From Hyalella azteca (lineage: Eukaryota > Arthropoda > Malacostraca > Amphipoda > Hyalellidae): a stretch of 64,000 nucleotides of DNA. Where the stretch lies: the NCBI RefSeq assembly GCF_000764305.2, contig NW_025931637.1:62001-126000 (forward strand), given 5' to 3'. The notes beneath the pieces were generated by a model. It ran no database searches and was not told the DNA's origin. It saw nothing but the letters and a program-made list of their open reading frames with translations. The position numbers and the translations under genes are program-made. Shown here piece by piece: positions 12,001 to 23,500 of this stretch (the stretch's first letter is position 1; each line of letters opens with the position of its first letter).

Positions 12001-13864
12001 AGCACGCTATACGGGAGGCCCTGCAAGACCCAGCGGTGGCGCAGAGGCTCTCTGACGTGAAAGCCGCTGGAGAGACAAGGTCAGTCGCACAACATGGTGA
12101 GATGCGAACTGTCGGGATTGTAATGATCATGGATGTAAGTTATATTATGTTTAGATGCGTGGCAAGTAAGCACATTTCAACAACTTTTAGGGCGTCTACC
12201 TGTTGCATTGTCAATGTACGCACGTTTGCCTTCTAGTTATTTTTCCGGTAACTGTTCAGAATATGAATTTACACAGAGTTGAGTTGAGGCGCAAGATCTC
12301 AAACCGAAAGTAATGCAGGAAAACTTTCATGTTCACTAAATTAAGCAGTAACTAGCGTAGTTTCTTTCGAAAGCAATTCATTTGCAGTTTATTTTTCTTA
12401 TATACTCCTGTGCTACCAGCTCTGGGGTTTAGATGACAGAATCGTATCAAGATAACATTTTTGTGGCGCGGGATAAGACTTTACGTTCGTCTCGATTGTA
12501 CATATGCATGTACTGTTCATCTGCTTGTATGTTCTTGTTCATTTTACAAGCATGCTTTCGAACAGCCTGATTCATTGATAATGCAGCTTCTCATGATGTT
12601 CATTAACGCCGACTATTTCTTCTAATTGAAGCTTATTCGAATATATTAGTAGCGATAATTTACTTGTACCGTGCTCGAGCAGACTCCTGCAGCAGTTCCT
12701 GTGCCTGCTGGGGTCGACGCCAGACCGAGCCTACTACGGCTACAAGCACGTCAAGCGCGCCGCCAACAACCAGGCCGTCGAGGCACTTCTCGTCTCAGAT
12801 ACGCTGTTCAGGTGCCCCGAGAATACGGCCTTCAGTTTGTTGTAGTGTTATGCGCAGAGGTGGGCAGTAGCGTGCTACATGTAGCGGCCGCTGCATTTTC
12901 AGTAGCGGTAGCGGCGCTACATTTAAAGCAAGGTAGCGGTAGCGCCCGCTACATTTAGAGCATGTAGCGGTAGCGGCCGCTACATTATTTCAAAGTAGCG
13001 CTGCCCAGCTCTGGTTATGAGTGGTGCTCGCTTACTCGGAAAGCGCTAAGAATAGCCTGTCCGGTTTGTCATAGTTCAGTGGGGTCACTTACGCTCATGA
13101 TAGTATGAAGGATTGCGGAATTGTGATGGTAACGCATCTGAAATACATGTATAAATAGCCTTTTCTGAAATATTCTTCCAGATAGTAGAGTGGGAAATAT
13201 ATTTAAATGTAGCCTTCAGCCAAAAAAAAAAATAATAATAAAAAAGTGACAGAGAAAAAGCAGTAAGGGCGTTTGATCATATACGTACCAACCAACACGT
13301 GCATGAACAATGAATTTTTTGGTATTGCTACGTTCCAAAACATAAACTACGTGTTTTATTTATAATTAATTCCTCTGGCTTGAGGACGGGAATTGTTTAG
13401 CGAGGGTCTTTTTGCTCTCTTCGTCGTCTTGCAAAAACAAAACCCTCTTCTTCGTATTGTAGAGGATCATTTTCCGAATAGTAAACAATGAATAGTGAAG
13501 GCAATGGCTCGTTTATTCTATAATTTCAGGTCTGTTGACAACGCTGAGCGCCGCCGATACATCGCCCTTGTCGAGCAAGTTAAAAACAACGGGGGAGATG
13601 TCAAGATATTTTCCTCTCTACACGTCACCGGAGAACGTGAGAAATTATAAAATATGCATTGATTAATATATACAAATCTGCATATGAATAGGTGTTATAG
13701 ACATTTGTTCACGAGATGATAGGAGTAAGTCGATAGCATTAACATTCTTATTATTAACATTGAAAATTTGTGCAGAATTGGATCAGATAACTGGCGTCGC
13801 GGCGGTTTTGCGTTTTTCGATGCCAGAAATCGAAGAAGATGATCGTGGCGAAGATGATCCGTAA
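9046..13864 (+). CDS. pelo: Pelota (Dom34), ribosome-rescue factor
   Basis: Nine exons join in phase: 9046-9086, 9606-9812, 10107-10260, 10658-10798, 11261-11430, 11963-12079, 12683-12811, 13530-13636 and 13776-13864. They encode about 384 residues; human has 385. Pelota pairs with HBS1 at the empty A site of stalled ribosomes and starts no-go and non-stop decay. The tiny first exon encodes MKIFHRELEKNRSG, matching the family's MKLV..NIEKD start. Next come EDMWHVYN and KGRNVQESDF (Sm-like N-terminal domain), LVASPGFLREEF (central eRF1-like domain, without the GGQ hydrolysis motif, as expected) and IFSSLHVTGEQLDQITGVAA (C-terminal eRF1_3 domain), ending in an acidic tail. Intron 3 must use a GC donor (AAG|GCCAGT at 10261) to stay in frame. 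Intron 2 holds a SINE and intron 7 a hAT MITE. Identity is secure; the first exon was placed by motif and phase. Confidence 0.94.
9900..10100 (+). mobile_element. Degenerate dimeric tRNA-derived SINE in pelota intron 2
   Basis: It contains a B-box-like GGGTTCGAAACAC, a second unit GTAAGGTGGCCGAGTGGGTAAG (A-box-like), then AATTGATGACAGG..AAAGCTGACACCACTAT and an ATT-rich tail. It aligns along its length with the copy at 37843-38096. Its tail ends at TTATTATTATG, directly before TTCAG of the next exon's acceptor (10105-10106). Confidence 0.65.
12855..13013. mobile_element. 159-bp hAT MITE in pelota intron 7
   Basis: Terminal inverted repeats CAGAGGTGGGCAGTAGCG and CGCTGCCCAGCTCTG. Flanking 8-bp duplications are GTTATGCG (12847-12854) and GTTATGAG (13014-13021), with one mismatch. 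The interior is made of GTAGCGGTAGCGG-type repeats. It starts 43 bases past exon 7. Confidence 0.88.
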
Positions 13865-13883
13865 ATGTAATGGAGTTAATTCT

Positions 13884-13889
13884 AATAAA
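13884..13889 (+). terminator. Probable polyadenylation signal of pelota
   Basis: A canonical AATAAA lies 20 bases after the pelota stop codon. That spacing is short but workable for cleavage downstream, in the roughly 200-bp gap before the convergent CARF-like gene. Confidence 0.5.
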
Positions 13890-14046
13890 TTATTACGCAG
13901 CCGTTAGTATTGAAGTCTGTTCTCCTCGAATGTGATACTGCAATGAAAGATATAAAAGTTTATGAATCTATCAATATGTTTTTAATAAATTTAATGAAAC
14001 GACATGCAGTACCAGTTACTTTGAGCAGAATTGTTATAAAACTATA

Positions 14047-14052
14047 TTTATT
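14047..14052 (-). terminator. Probable polyadenylation signal of CARF-like gene
   Basis: TTTATT on the plus strand reads AATAAA on the minus strand, about 32 bases past the stop of the CARF-like gene. It faces the pelota signal, so the two genes probably end within about 200 bp of each other. Confidence 0.5.
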
Positions 14053-14083
14053 CATCTTCAATAATAACATAGCGTTCATGAAC

Positions 14084-15520
14084 TCACGATAAAAATTCAA
14101 TGTCTTCCTTTTGTGTTAACCTTTCAATCGCATCACTGACAAAGACTTCCTTCTCTTTGTGGACTCCCTTTTCTTCGATGTCTTGCTTCTCTTCGATGAC
14201 GGTCACTAAAGTGTACGGGTTTAAGGTCTCGTCACATGACACCTGGTGAATACTGACCGACCCTGCCATGTTATTTCTCAGCTGCTCAGCCAAGTCTTGT
14301 AGCTGTTGGCAGGCTCTAGCCAGCTCGTCCTCGTTATGCAGGGAAGACACAGACTCTTTTATAGAAGCAATCGAAGCCTCGCACATGGAATGCAAAACAG
14401 AACGCCTTGCCTTGGCTCTTTCCATCTTAACGCGGTGCAAAGCATTGAGAATATCTCTGCTTGTAGGGTTGTATCGCCGGAACATCGCGGGCGGGGGCTG
14501 CTCGCCGGCAAATAACTCTTTGATGACATATTTATTGAGCTCCGTCCTGATTATGGCAGTCGAACTGTACCCTGAGTTTACTAATTCAAGTAGCTTCTGA
14601 GCCACTCGTTCGTCGATAGGTTCTCTGGTTCGTCGGTGCTTATCTCTGTTCTTGTTCACGTTTCGTCGATCCAGAGTGGACGGGTTAGACACAATTTTTC
14701 TTGGGGTTTGAGAGCCATCGCTGGGCACTCTGGATACCAAAGGATGGCCCTGGTGGTCGTCAGGTGCCGGTAAACTGATATAGTAGCGATGCAACCGCAC
14801 TATACTTGACCTGTTGCATATATATCGCTGTCGAATCTTGCGTTTCGTGACACGCCTTATTTGCTCTGTTGGCAATGAGTTTGTCTCTAATAACTTTTCT
14901 GGGACTCTGAATTGAGGGTATTTAATAATATGTGATACGTAAATTTGTGCGGGGCAGTCAACTTTTTTTGTCGATGATTTACGTAGTGTCTGAACAGAGA
15001 CGCTAGTCTCAGACTTCCTAAGCTTTTCCTCGAAATATTTGATCTTCCTGCTGATGCCGGTGTCGCGGCCTTGATGACACACGAGCGACCAGCGTCCCAC
15101 GTGCACGAAAGGCACGCCGTCATAGTGGATAGGCACGCCCATCTTGCCGCAGTGTGACCAGTAATGCAGACGGCCTTTGCTCACGTCAGGGATGAAGTCT
15201 GGACAAAGAAAACAATTTAGAGCACTTATGAAAATGCCTCCAGCCGAAACAACAATAACTCCTCAATCAAAATTGAACACAGATTTGCTATAGCTTTGAA
15301 ATGTCAGAATAATTTAAGCCAAAATGAAAAATGACCTCGAATAGCTCATTGACAGCCAGGACAACACACGAGTAGGGTTTGGTCTATGATGCATTTGCTC
15401 ACCTTCTTTGCCGAACATCGGACTTCTGTTGTACGTGACAAAATGTGTGAATGTCTGTTGCTGGTACTCGGATATACATTCCCGTACTAATTCTAAACTA
15501 TCTAATTGACGTGTTTCCAT
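14084..15520 (-). CDS. CARF-like (calcium-responsive transcription factor family) protein
   Basis: Two exons, 15520-15403 and 15198-14084, join in phase (..MFGKE|DFIPDVSKGR..) to give 410 residues. The N-terminal half resembles the CARF DNA-binding region as I know it. It has LHYWSHCGKMGVPIHYDGVPF, then LVCHQGRD, basic stretches, and DCPAQIYVSHIIKYPQF (cysteine followed by an aromatic strand). Further on is a helical block with KYVIKELFAGEQPPP..RRYNPTSRDI, typical of the family. The last 130 residues are predicted coiled coil (ELARACQQLQDLAEQLRNN) plus an acidic tail. Vertebrate CARF activates BDNF and other neuronal genes; whether this protein does so is unknown. CARF-like copies are numerous in some invertebrates, so this may be one member of a family. 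The ATG at 15520 is chosen because it opens the first exon; a single-frame reading from 15184 would start at GTG inside the domain. Confidence 0.62.
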
Positions 15521-17569
15521 TCTACTAATTCTGCATAGTAACTCTTTAGGAGCACATACACATCTCGGGATATGAGCAATTTTGTAATTACCTTGCCAAA
15601 CAGGAAATGTAACCAGTATATGAAAGGAGTAAGACTACACGAATGTCCGATTATCAGCTAATAAATCAACAACATCTCAATTCATCATCTGTATATTCGT
15701 GTTAACAATCGACCGTAAATCCGAGAGAGCAGAGAAGTTCATTATATAGTTGATGTTAAGAGAACGTAGTCGCGTGCAGATGCTCATATGTTTAGAGGCA
15801 TGTCTAATCAATGAGCTCTCTAATTCAAAAGGGCATTAACGTACCTCCTTCTACAGCTAAGTTACTAAAAAACGCTATGTTTCTATACTATTAACTAGAG
15901 ATGCTGACAGAATGGCAATGTACTCGTGAATAAAGCTGGATCGCTAGGGACTGCCCCAGGGAGCGCGAATTCCCTATGAAACTCTGATAGGCAAATTCCT
16001 CATCAGAGAATCTCCCTGAGGGATTCTCTGCTCATATAGTCAAAAATGAGGAAGCTATTAGAAGACAGGACGGAACTTTGGGTGACAAGAAAAATCGTAC
16101 ACACTCGCTCCCGACAGACGACCGGTCGGAAATGGCATTAATAAAAAGTTGATAAGAAAAACCAAGACGAAATGCGTAAGTCATTCCAGCAAATAATGGA
16201 ATGTTTCAGAATATTTGAAAAGGTCAAACTATCGAGGAAAGCTTGAGCTAAAATTTAGCTGCAGATCGAAACTCGCGCTCCAGGTAACTTGATTCAATTA
16301 CTCATGAATGGAGGTTGAACAATTTCACAATCAAAAATAATCAAGCAATGACAAGGTTAGCTTAGGCTTTAACAAGCTAGTATGGCTAATTAGTCTTGTT
16401 CACACGTTGAATAGGACACTTAAATTAGTATAAATAGATCAGCCATACTTCCTAGTCTCGCAGCACTAGATTGCTGTGAACGTGTGCAGATAATTCTCGT
16501 GTACACTAATTCTCGTGTACAGATGAAATCTTCGAAACTCGAAAATTTCTTAAGTATGCATAAAAATGATTAGGAATTTACAGCTATTTCTGAAAAAGCA
16601 GTAGTAATCAACCCGCCTACATTCTACGACAATTTACATCAACATTATCACCATTTCGGTTGGTTTAGATATATAAAGTAAAGCAAAACTTCAGTGGAAG
16701 CAGAAAAATTCTAAATTGAGTGGGAATTTCGCAGGAGACATGAAAATAAAAACGCTTTGAATACGAGGTGCATTTTAAAAAGATCAAAATAGAATCTTAC
16801 GGATTTTTTTTTAATTATAAATAAGCTGACAGGAATATGTATGAATGGAAGTTAATGGAATGTGGTAACGTTCTGTATATCTGAAATCAAACAACAGTGC
16901 TTTCCCAACTTGCATTTGTACTTAAAAAACGAGAGTCTGTGCGTTGCAGGTACTTGTGTTAAAATTAGCTAAACTTTCAAACATATATACCACATTTATT
17001 CGCACATTCGGCACAGTAGAACAATTTCGGATACATTCAAGACAACTTTGCATAAAATCGCAGCCGAAAAAAGTGACACGATCACATTGAATTACAACGA
17101 AAATCAATCAAAAGTCTTTTACCCACATTTAGATGAATTTGTACAGAGAGATTTCGAAAATGGAACTGGCAGAGATTTGGCAATGGTATTGATTTGTGGT
17201 GAGCAAGCGGGCTCTTGTGACACGAGCGACCCTCGTTGTATTTACAAGCACGTATCATCCCAACGAACCTAGACCTCATTTTGAACTTTAATCCAAACGC
17301 ATTTTAGTAATAAAAAAACATAAAAAATTTAAAAGATAGATAAACTTTGGTACAGCTCCAAGAAAAAAACAAGTAACAACTAATTACACGAGTGTACAAA
17401 AAATTTAAATTCAGTGACTTTTCGACTCGGTCAAGAAATAACGTGATTTAGAGGAAAAAATCGCGTGGGGAAAGTCATTGTCATTAAAAGCACAGGCTGG
17501 CATTTACCAATAAAATTGCATAGGGAGAAAAGCCTTGTATGAGGAATAAATAAAAGTGTTGACAACGGA
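15521..17569. other. CARF-like to RMI1 intergenic region
   Basis: AT-rich sequence without a recognisable gene or transposon. A short inverted motif near 15985-16030 (CTCATCAGAGAATCTCCCTG, then GAGGGATTCTCTG) is the only structure I noticed. The CARF-like promoter and the RMI1 3'UTR should lie here. Confidence 0.5.
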
Positions 17570-20500
17570 TCAAGACAGTTCTTTGACACGTCTCAGCAGC
17601 TGCAGGACGTGAGTGTCGTTGTAGGGCGCGATGTTCACCAGCAGAGGGCGCTTCAGGTCAGGCGAGACGCGCACTGTTATCAGCGAGCACAGCGAGATCA
17701 ACTGGCGCTGACAGTTTAACAGTTTCTGCATGAAGCCAAAGTTTATTTACTACGACACCATTAAAATGTTACATGAAATATTCTCACCATCGAAACAAAC
17801 TGAATCAAAGTAATCACATGCAAGAGCTTGCAAATAAACTCGTCTATAATTATGGAAAAATTCATAAGTGATTGTCTAATACAACATGTATCAGACAATG
17901 TTAAAAAGAGTGAAAACAAAGTGTATAAATCGAAACTATCATACATCCTTCAGTGCTATAGCAAACAAGTACAAATAGGCCAGCAAAAATCTAGGCAAAT
18001 TAAATACAAGGTTTTTGAGGTTTATTCAATATGTCAAATAGAGAGCGGTGGTAATAATTACAAGATAAATAACTGACAGATCCCATAGTGAGAGACTAGA
18101 AATACAGGAAGGAAATTTCCACGCAAAAAAATTCATCAGGAAGCAACATCGCAAAAAAGGTCTCACAGAAACGGCCGGCAACGGCACCCACCTGACTGAG
18201 AGCCGTCCTTACGGAAGGGTCCGCTGAAGCTTGTGCTTTGAGTTCGCGCATTTCAGAAACACTCACACCGATGAGTTTGCGTAGCACCTGAGGATGATAA
18301 GTGACAGTTATAATTGAAGTTAGTGGCAAAAAAGTCTACGGCTACTTCACCCAATACTTGACTTTCTCAATGCTATGAAACTTGGAAGTACAGTCCTCAT
18401 ATATTTGAAACTCACCACAGTGCCGTATAGGCTACATCCAACATTGGAATGTTGATTGTAATTAAATAGCCAGCCACGTCCAGCCAGCCTTGTAATTAAA
18501 TAGCCAGCCACGTCCAGCCAGCCTGTAATTAAATAGCCAGCCACGTCCAGGGTTATAATATACTTCCATCTAGCTAAAAATTACCCAGGGTTCAATATTG
18601 AATGACCTGGTCATGTACTTGCACGTCGAGACCTGCAGTCCCGTCGTCAACACGGACGGCGAGACGCCACTCGCCGCCGCTCTGCTCCAGTCGTGACAGC
18701 AGAGTCATCACGAACGCCTTTACCACGAACTCCTGTCGAATGACAACGGCAGCGTCAAGATTCACAACATATTCAATTAATAGCGAGAGAGATTCGAGTA
18801 ATACGGAGAGGGACTACAGTACTTCCAAGAGGGAATTCCAGACAATGGGCGAGAAGCAACTATGCTATTGGCTCTTGAAATCCCAGTATAATGAACTTCA
18901 ACGCTAAACATATAAGATAATATGACGCGAAATTGAAACTTGTGTGGCATGTGATTGTATATTTCAATAGCAATATTTCTACCGTTAACATGATATACAA
19001 TTTTTGGTGGAAAATTAAACACAATAACCAATAATTACTGAAGAGACAAATACTGCATTTTCATTAATCACCAATTAGCACTCAAATAATTACGGGAAGT
19101 CATTTCACACTTCGAAATTATTACAATAAAATGATTCTTGCCGTAGTATGATGCATGATTGTTACAAGCAGTCCTATAATTTGTGCCCTTTCATATCAGG
19201 AATTTTCATTTAATTGAGTAAACCAAATTTGCATGTTAGCCCGGAATATGAGGAGCACGGACAGCACAAAACTAAAGTCCGCGCATGGGTACACGTGAGA
19301 AATCAAAACAAATCAGCACGAAGAAGTAAAATCAGATGTTGAAACGGGACATCTCACCTGTTCCTTGTCGGGAGACTCAGGCAGAAACATCAAGTAGGTG
19401 AAAGGAGGTTCAGTTTTGGCCCTCTCACTAAACTTTAATATTCGCCCTTTCACATGTTCGTTCTTGATTATATCTGAACTAAGCTTGCAGTTATAGTTTT
19501 CCTCGTCTTCAAGAACAGTTCCAGAAACACACAATGGTCGAACTATAGAAACATTATCCGCGCTCAGAGTCTTGCTGCCTTTCTTTATTGCACCAATCTT
19601 ACTTGCATAGATGCTCACATCTTCAGTACATTTATTTGAAGGCATTAAAGAATTATCCAAGCTATTTAATTTCCGAACTTTGCAGGACGTTGGCGACATA
19701 GATGAAATATTAGGACTTGGCTCGGAAGGCCGTTTTATTGAAGCTCGATGAATATCTTCTGTTTTAATCGAAGCTAATGACTCGTTTCCAACGTTGGTGT
19801 TTTCAACCCCGTTTGACGTTTGTCTAGTAGAAGAAACCGGGGCTGATGAGGCATGCTTCAACTGCAGCGAATGTGGCATTTGCGTGGAGGTTTCATTAGA
19901 TTTTATGGGAACCTTCGGATTGAAAGGAGTTAAATTGAGTGACGGGGAAACTTTTACAGGATTAATTTCACTACTGAAAGATCGAAAATCGCCGGATGAC
20001 GTAACCTGGGGTAATTTTTCTGACTGATGACATTTTTTAAACGTATTGCCGGTGTTGAGGCTCTCTTGGGATTCGACGAGCTTTAATTCTTCTTCCAAGA
20101 CACTCAAGTCCTGTTCTGAGAAGTCGTCGTCATCAAAATCTCCGCCAGCCGAAGTAGGCGAAAGGTCTTTGGAAGATACAGTCGGAGGTGGGGCAGGGCG
20201 TGAGGTTGAAGTGACTGGTGCGGTGGTGACGGGTTTAGAAGGCTGGTTGTCAGGGCCTGGAGCCACAAATGGGTTGTACGGAAGCAGAATCCGACTTTTA
20301 GAAGGCTTGGGGCTTATAGTAATGAAAGGAGCAGAACCTCCGATTTGAAGCGATGAAGAAATGTTATTCACGCTTTTATTAGAAATTTTATTGTTAATAT
20401 TCTTGATATTGTTTCCGGACGAATTATCAAGACCGGGTACAGAATTATTTGCAGACGTGACAGTTGTATTTCTATTGATGCCATGTTTCATTTCGGGGTT

Positions 20501-23500
20501 GGTGATATCGTGGGAGCTTGGGGCACAGTCAAGTACCGACTCGGCCTCCAGCAAAGCTGCTTCCATGTCAGCGTCAAGTTCGTCATCCAGCTCAAACTCG
20601 GCCAAATCAGCTGCAGAGCCAGACTGGCTTTGCTGAAAATGTAAAAAAAACTCATACAAAGAAACCTAAACGAAGTTAAGATAAAGGATCTAAATTGAGG
20701 TGCTATAACTACTATCACAACAATTTGAGCAAACAAGCACATTTGGAATCGCAGGTGGAATGCTGAACTTAAGATCAAAAACTCATCACAGTGTAGCATG
20801 ACATGCCACAGCATTACAAGCACAAGTAAAAAGTATCAAAGCATGGTGATGATAATAGTGGTGAACACAGGAGAAGGATTCCTATGAAAAATCAAAGATT
20901 TTAAAGCAAGGATAATGGCGAGAAACGAAAAAATCCAAGAACATAAATACTATTGCATTTTGGTTGACTTATTTAGCACGCAATTATTATAGAGAAAAAG
21001 CAACGGGAAATAGTCATGACTATTTTCGAAATGAATATTTCCAATAAAGGAAGAGCAACAAACCTGGCGATTACAGGGTGGCCTAGTGGTTACAGTTCAA
21101 TGTACTAGGATTGGAGCAGAGAGGTGCGGGTTCAAGGCCCGCAACAAGCTGTGCATGTTCCGCGATTTTAAGAATCGGCCACAGGGCTGCGACCTAATTA
21201 ACGCTGATACCGCTATAATAATTATTATTATTATTATTACCTCAATCGCAGGGGCAGACGGACCAGTGTTGTGGTTGGAGCTGTTGACCTGCGTGATGGG
21301 TCTCAAAGGAACTCTATCTTGAGTGTTGTATGTTCTCTGACTCTGAGTACCAGGATAATATTGAGATGCCTGACTAGCAGACGCCAACGCTGCAGTCGGC
21401 AGCTCTTCGTACTCGGCAGGTCTTTCCACTTCCTCAAGGCCCCTGACCATGCATAAGATTTGGTTTGAGATTTGGATTAATTTGCTGCAGCTTATTTGAG
21501 CGTGGCGTTCATGACGTAGTAAGAAGTTAATCTGAATGATGCAATACATAGTCACCCTCATGGATAAATGCTAAAAATACTGAATACATCAAAATCAAGG
21601 TATATGAAAAAGGTATACAGTATATATATTGGTGTAGTTCGGCAGGAGATGTTCTTTAATGAAGATTTCATTGAAGACTAGAGAGTATTTCTTATTGACA
21701 ATTTTGCTATTGCCTTTCTCTGTTGGATAGGCTTTTGAATGGACTTGAAATTTCAAATATAAGGTTTACACGGGACATTTTATTATAATTTTCGATGTTT
21801 CGAATGCAACCACATTCATTATCAAGTAGGGGAAAACATAGGGTATTATGGATACAGATTGAAAATCAAGGCTTGAAATACGTGAACAGTTTCAACGTCC
21901 TTAAAAATCCGGTAGTTTGTAAATTTATGGCTGGAGACTGGGGCTTAATGATGAGAGCCTCAACTATCACCACACCACATCGCAGGTCTTGTGGTGTCAC
22001 ATCGTGCTCATTAAAGTTAACAAAGCTATAAGAATATCTGAAGATTTACAAGTGATGAGAATACACGAAAGTCTTACAGCTGCCTCCTGAGGTTATTCTC
22101 GAGGGCGTTGGTGACGAGAAGCGCATCGACTGCACCGCCAAGCACATAGACGTGGGCGGCCGTGAGCAGCAGCACCCCGCACCGCACCTCAGCGCCACGC
22201 TTCACCAACAACTGCACTCAACAGCAGGCGCACGTTACGCGCAACTCGCGACCGTCAACAGGTGAACATTTTGTTTAATGCTTTGTTGGCTGATGGTATC
22301 TCAGGTATCGAGGCATTTGACTCCAGAAATTTTGTAAATACGACTAGGAACTTTATAACAAATTTGCTATGACAATTCTTTCATAGAATTGATGTGGAAT
22401 ATTTTTAATGGACAATGACTTTAAGGCCTTTTAGTACTGAAGAGAGCTAACCTTGGTGCCAGGTTTAGTTTGCAAAGACAGGCACGTCAGAGGCGTGTAC
22501 TCCATTCCCTGGATTTCTGTTACTCCATCAGTCATAGACAGCAGCAGCAGGCGATTGGGTTTTGGCTCCCATGCTTGCTGAACATAATACAACAGAAGAA
22601 TAAATAATGCAGTGCGGAAGTGAAGATGTTTGTGATTAGTAAGTAACATGTTGCAAACTCATATTAGATATGAGCACTGCCTGTTTCATGAATTTTAAAT
22701 ATAATTCAAATTTGTTTTTAAAATCAAATTATCACTTATATTCCAAATCAAATACCAATATGAAATATTTTGGCAAGAAAATTAACTCTATTTCCAAGTT
22801 TGAAACACATCCGAGGTAAAATATTCATTTTAAGAAGGCCTTTTATGAATAAACATTAAGGGCCAATAATTTTAAAAGCAATAAGACTCAAACTTTAGAA
22901 CAAAAAGAGCAGCGATTCCAACATAAAGTTTCTCTCAAAATAAATAAAGTACGTATTATGGTAAGCACATGAAGTTTCAAATGTTTCATGAAGTTCATTG
23001 CAAAAACTGCACTGTGCACCATACAGATATTAAAAGTTATAATTTGGGATTGTACACTTTACTTAAATAATTCTTGCATAATTGAAGAAAAATAAAAAGC
23101 AGGATGCATTTAGGGTGATGAGATCTCAAGATAGTCAAAGCCTAATCATGAGATACGGCTGCTCCTATTCACCGGCTTGGCCTGATCCATGTCGATCTGA
23201 GCGTTCTGTGTGTCATCTTTTCTTATCTGCTGCAGCTGAGCATAACTCGGACGACCAACGTCCTGCACTGAATTTATCTGAACAAACAAAAAAAATCAAT
23301 ATTAAGCAGGAAACACCTTTGCAGCAAAAACATTTACAAACTTACATGTAATTATTAGGATGAATTTTTGTCATTAAACATTTGTGGATGCAGAAGAGAA
23401 AAATATGTTGGTCCAAAACATTATGAAAGATTACAACAAAGAAAAAGTAGGAGCAAACTCAATGATATAAAATTGTGGGTAAAAACAAAGGAACATATGT

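Noticed and set aside
11671..12236. Open frames on both strands around pelota exon 6
   Set aside because: Only 11963-12079 fits pelota in phase and sequence; the rest is intron.
14084..15184. Single-exon reading of the CARF-like gene starting at 15184
   Set aside because: That start is GTG inside the conserved domain; a clean acceptor at 15199-15200 joins in phase to an upstream exon with ATG.
20046..20636. Plus-strand open frames opposite the RMI1 long exon
   Set aside because: They mirror the low-complexity RMI1 exon and have no domain or splice support.
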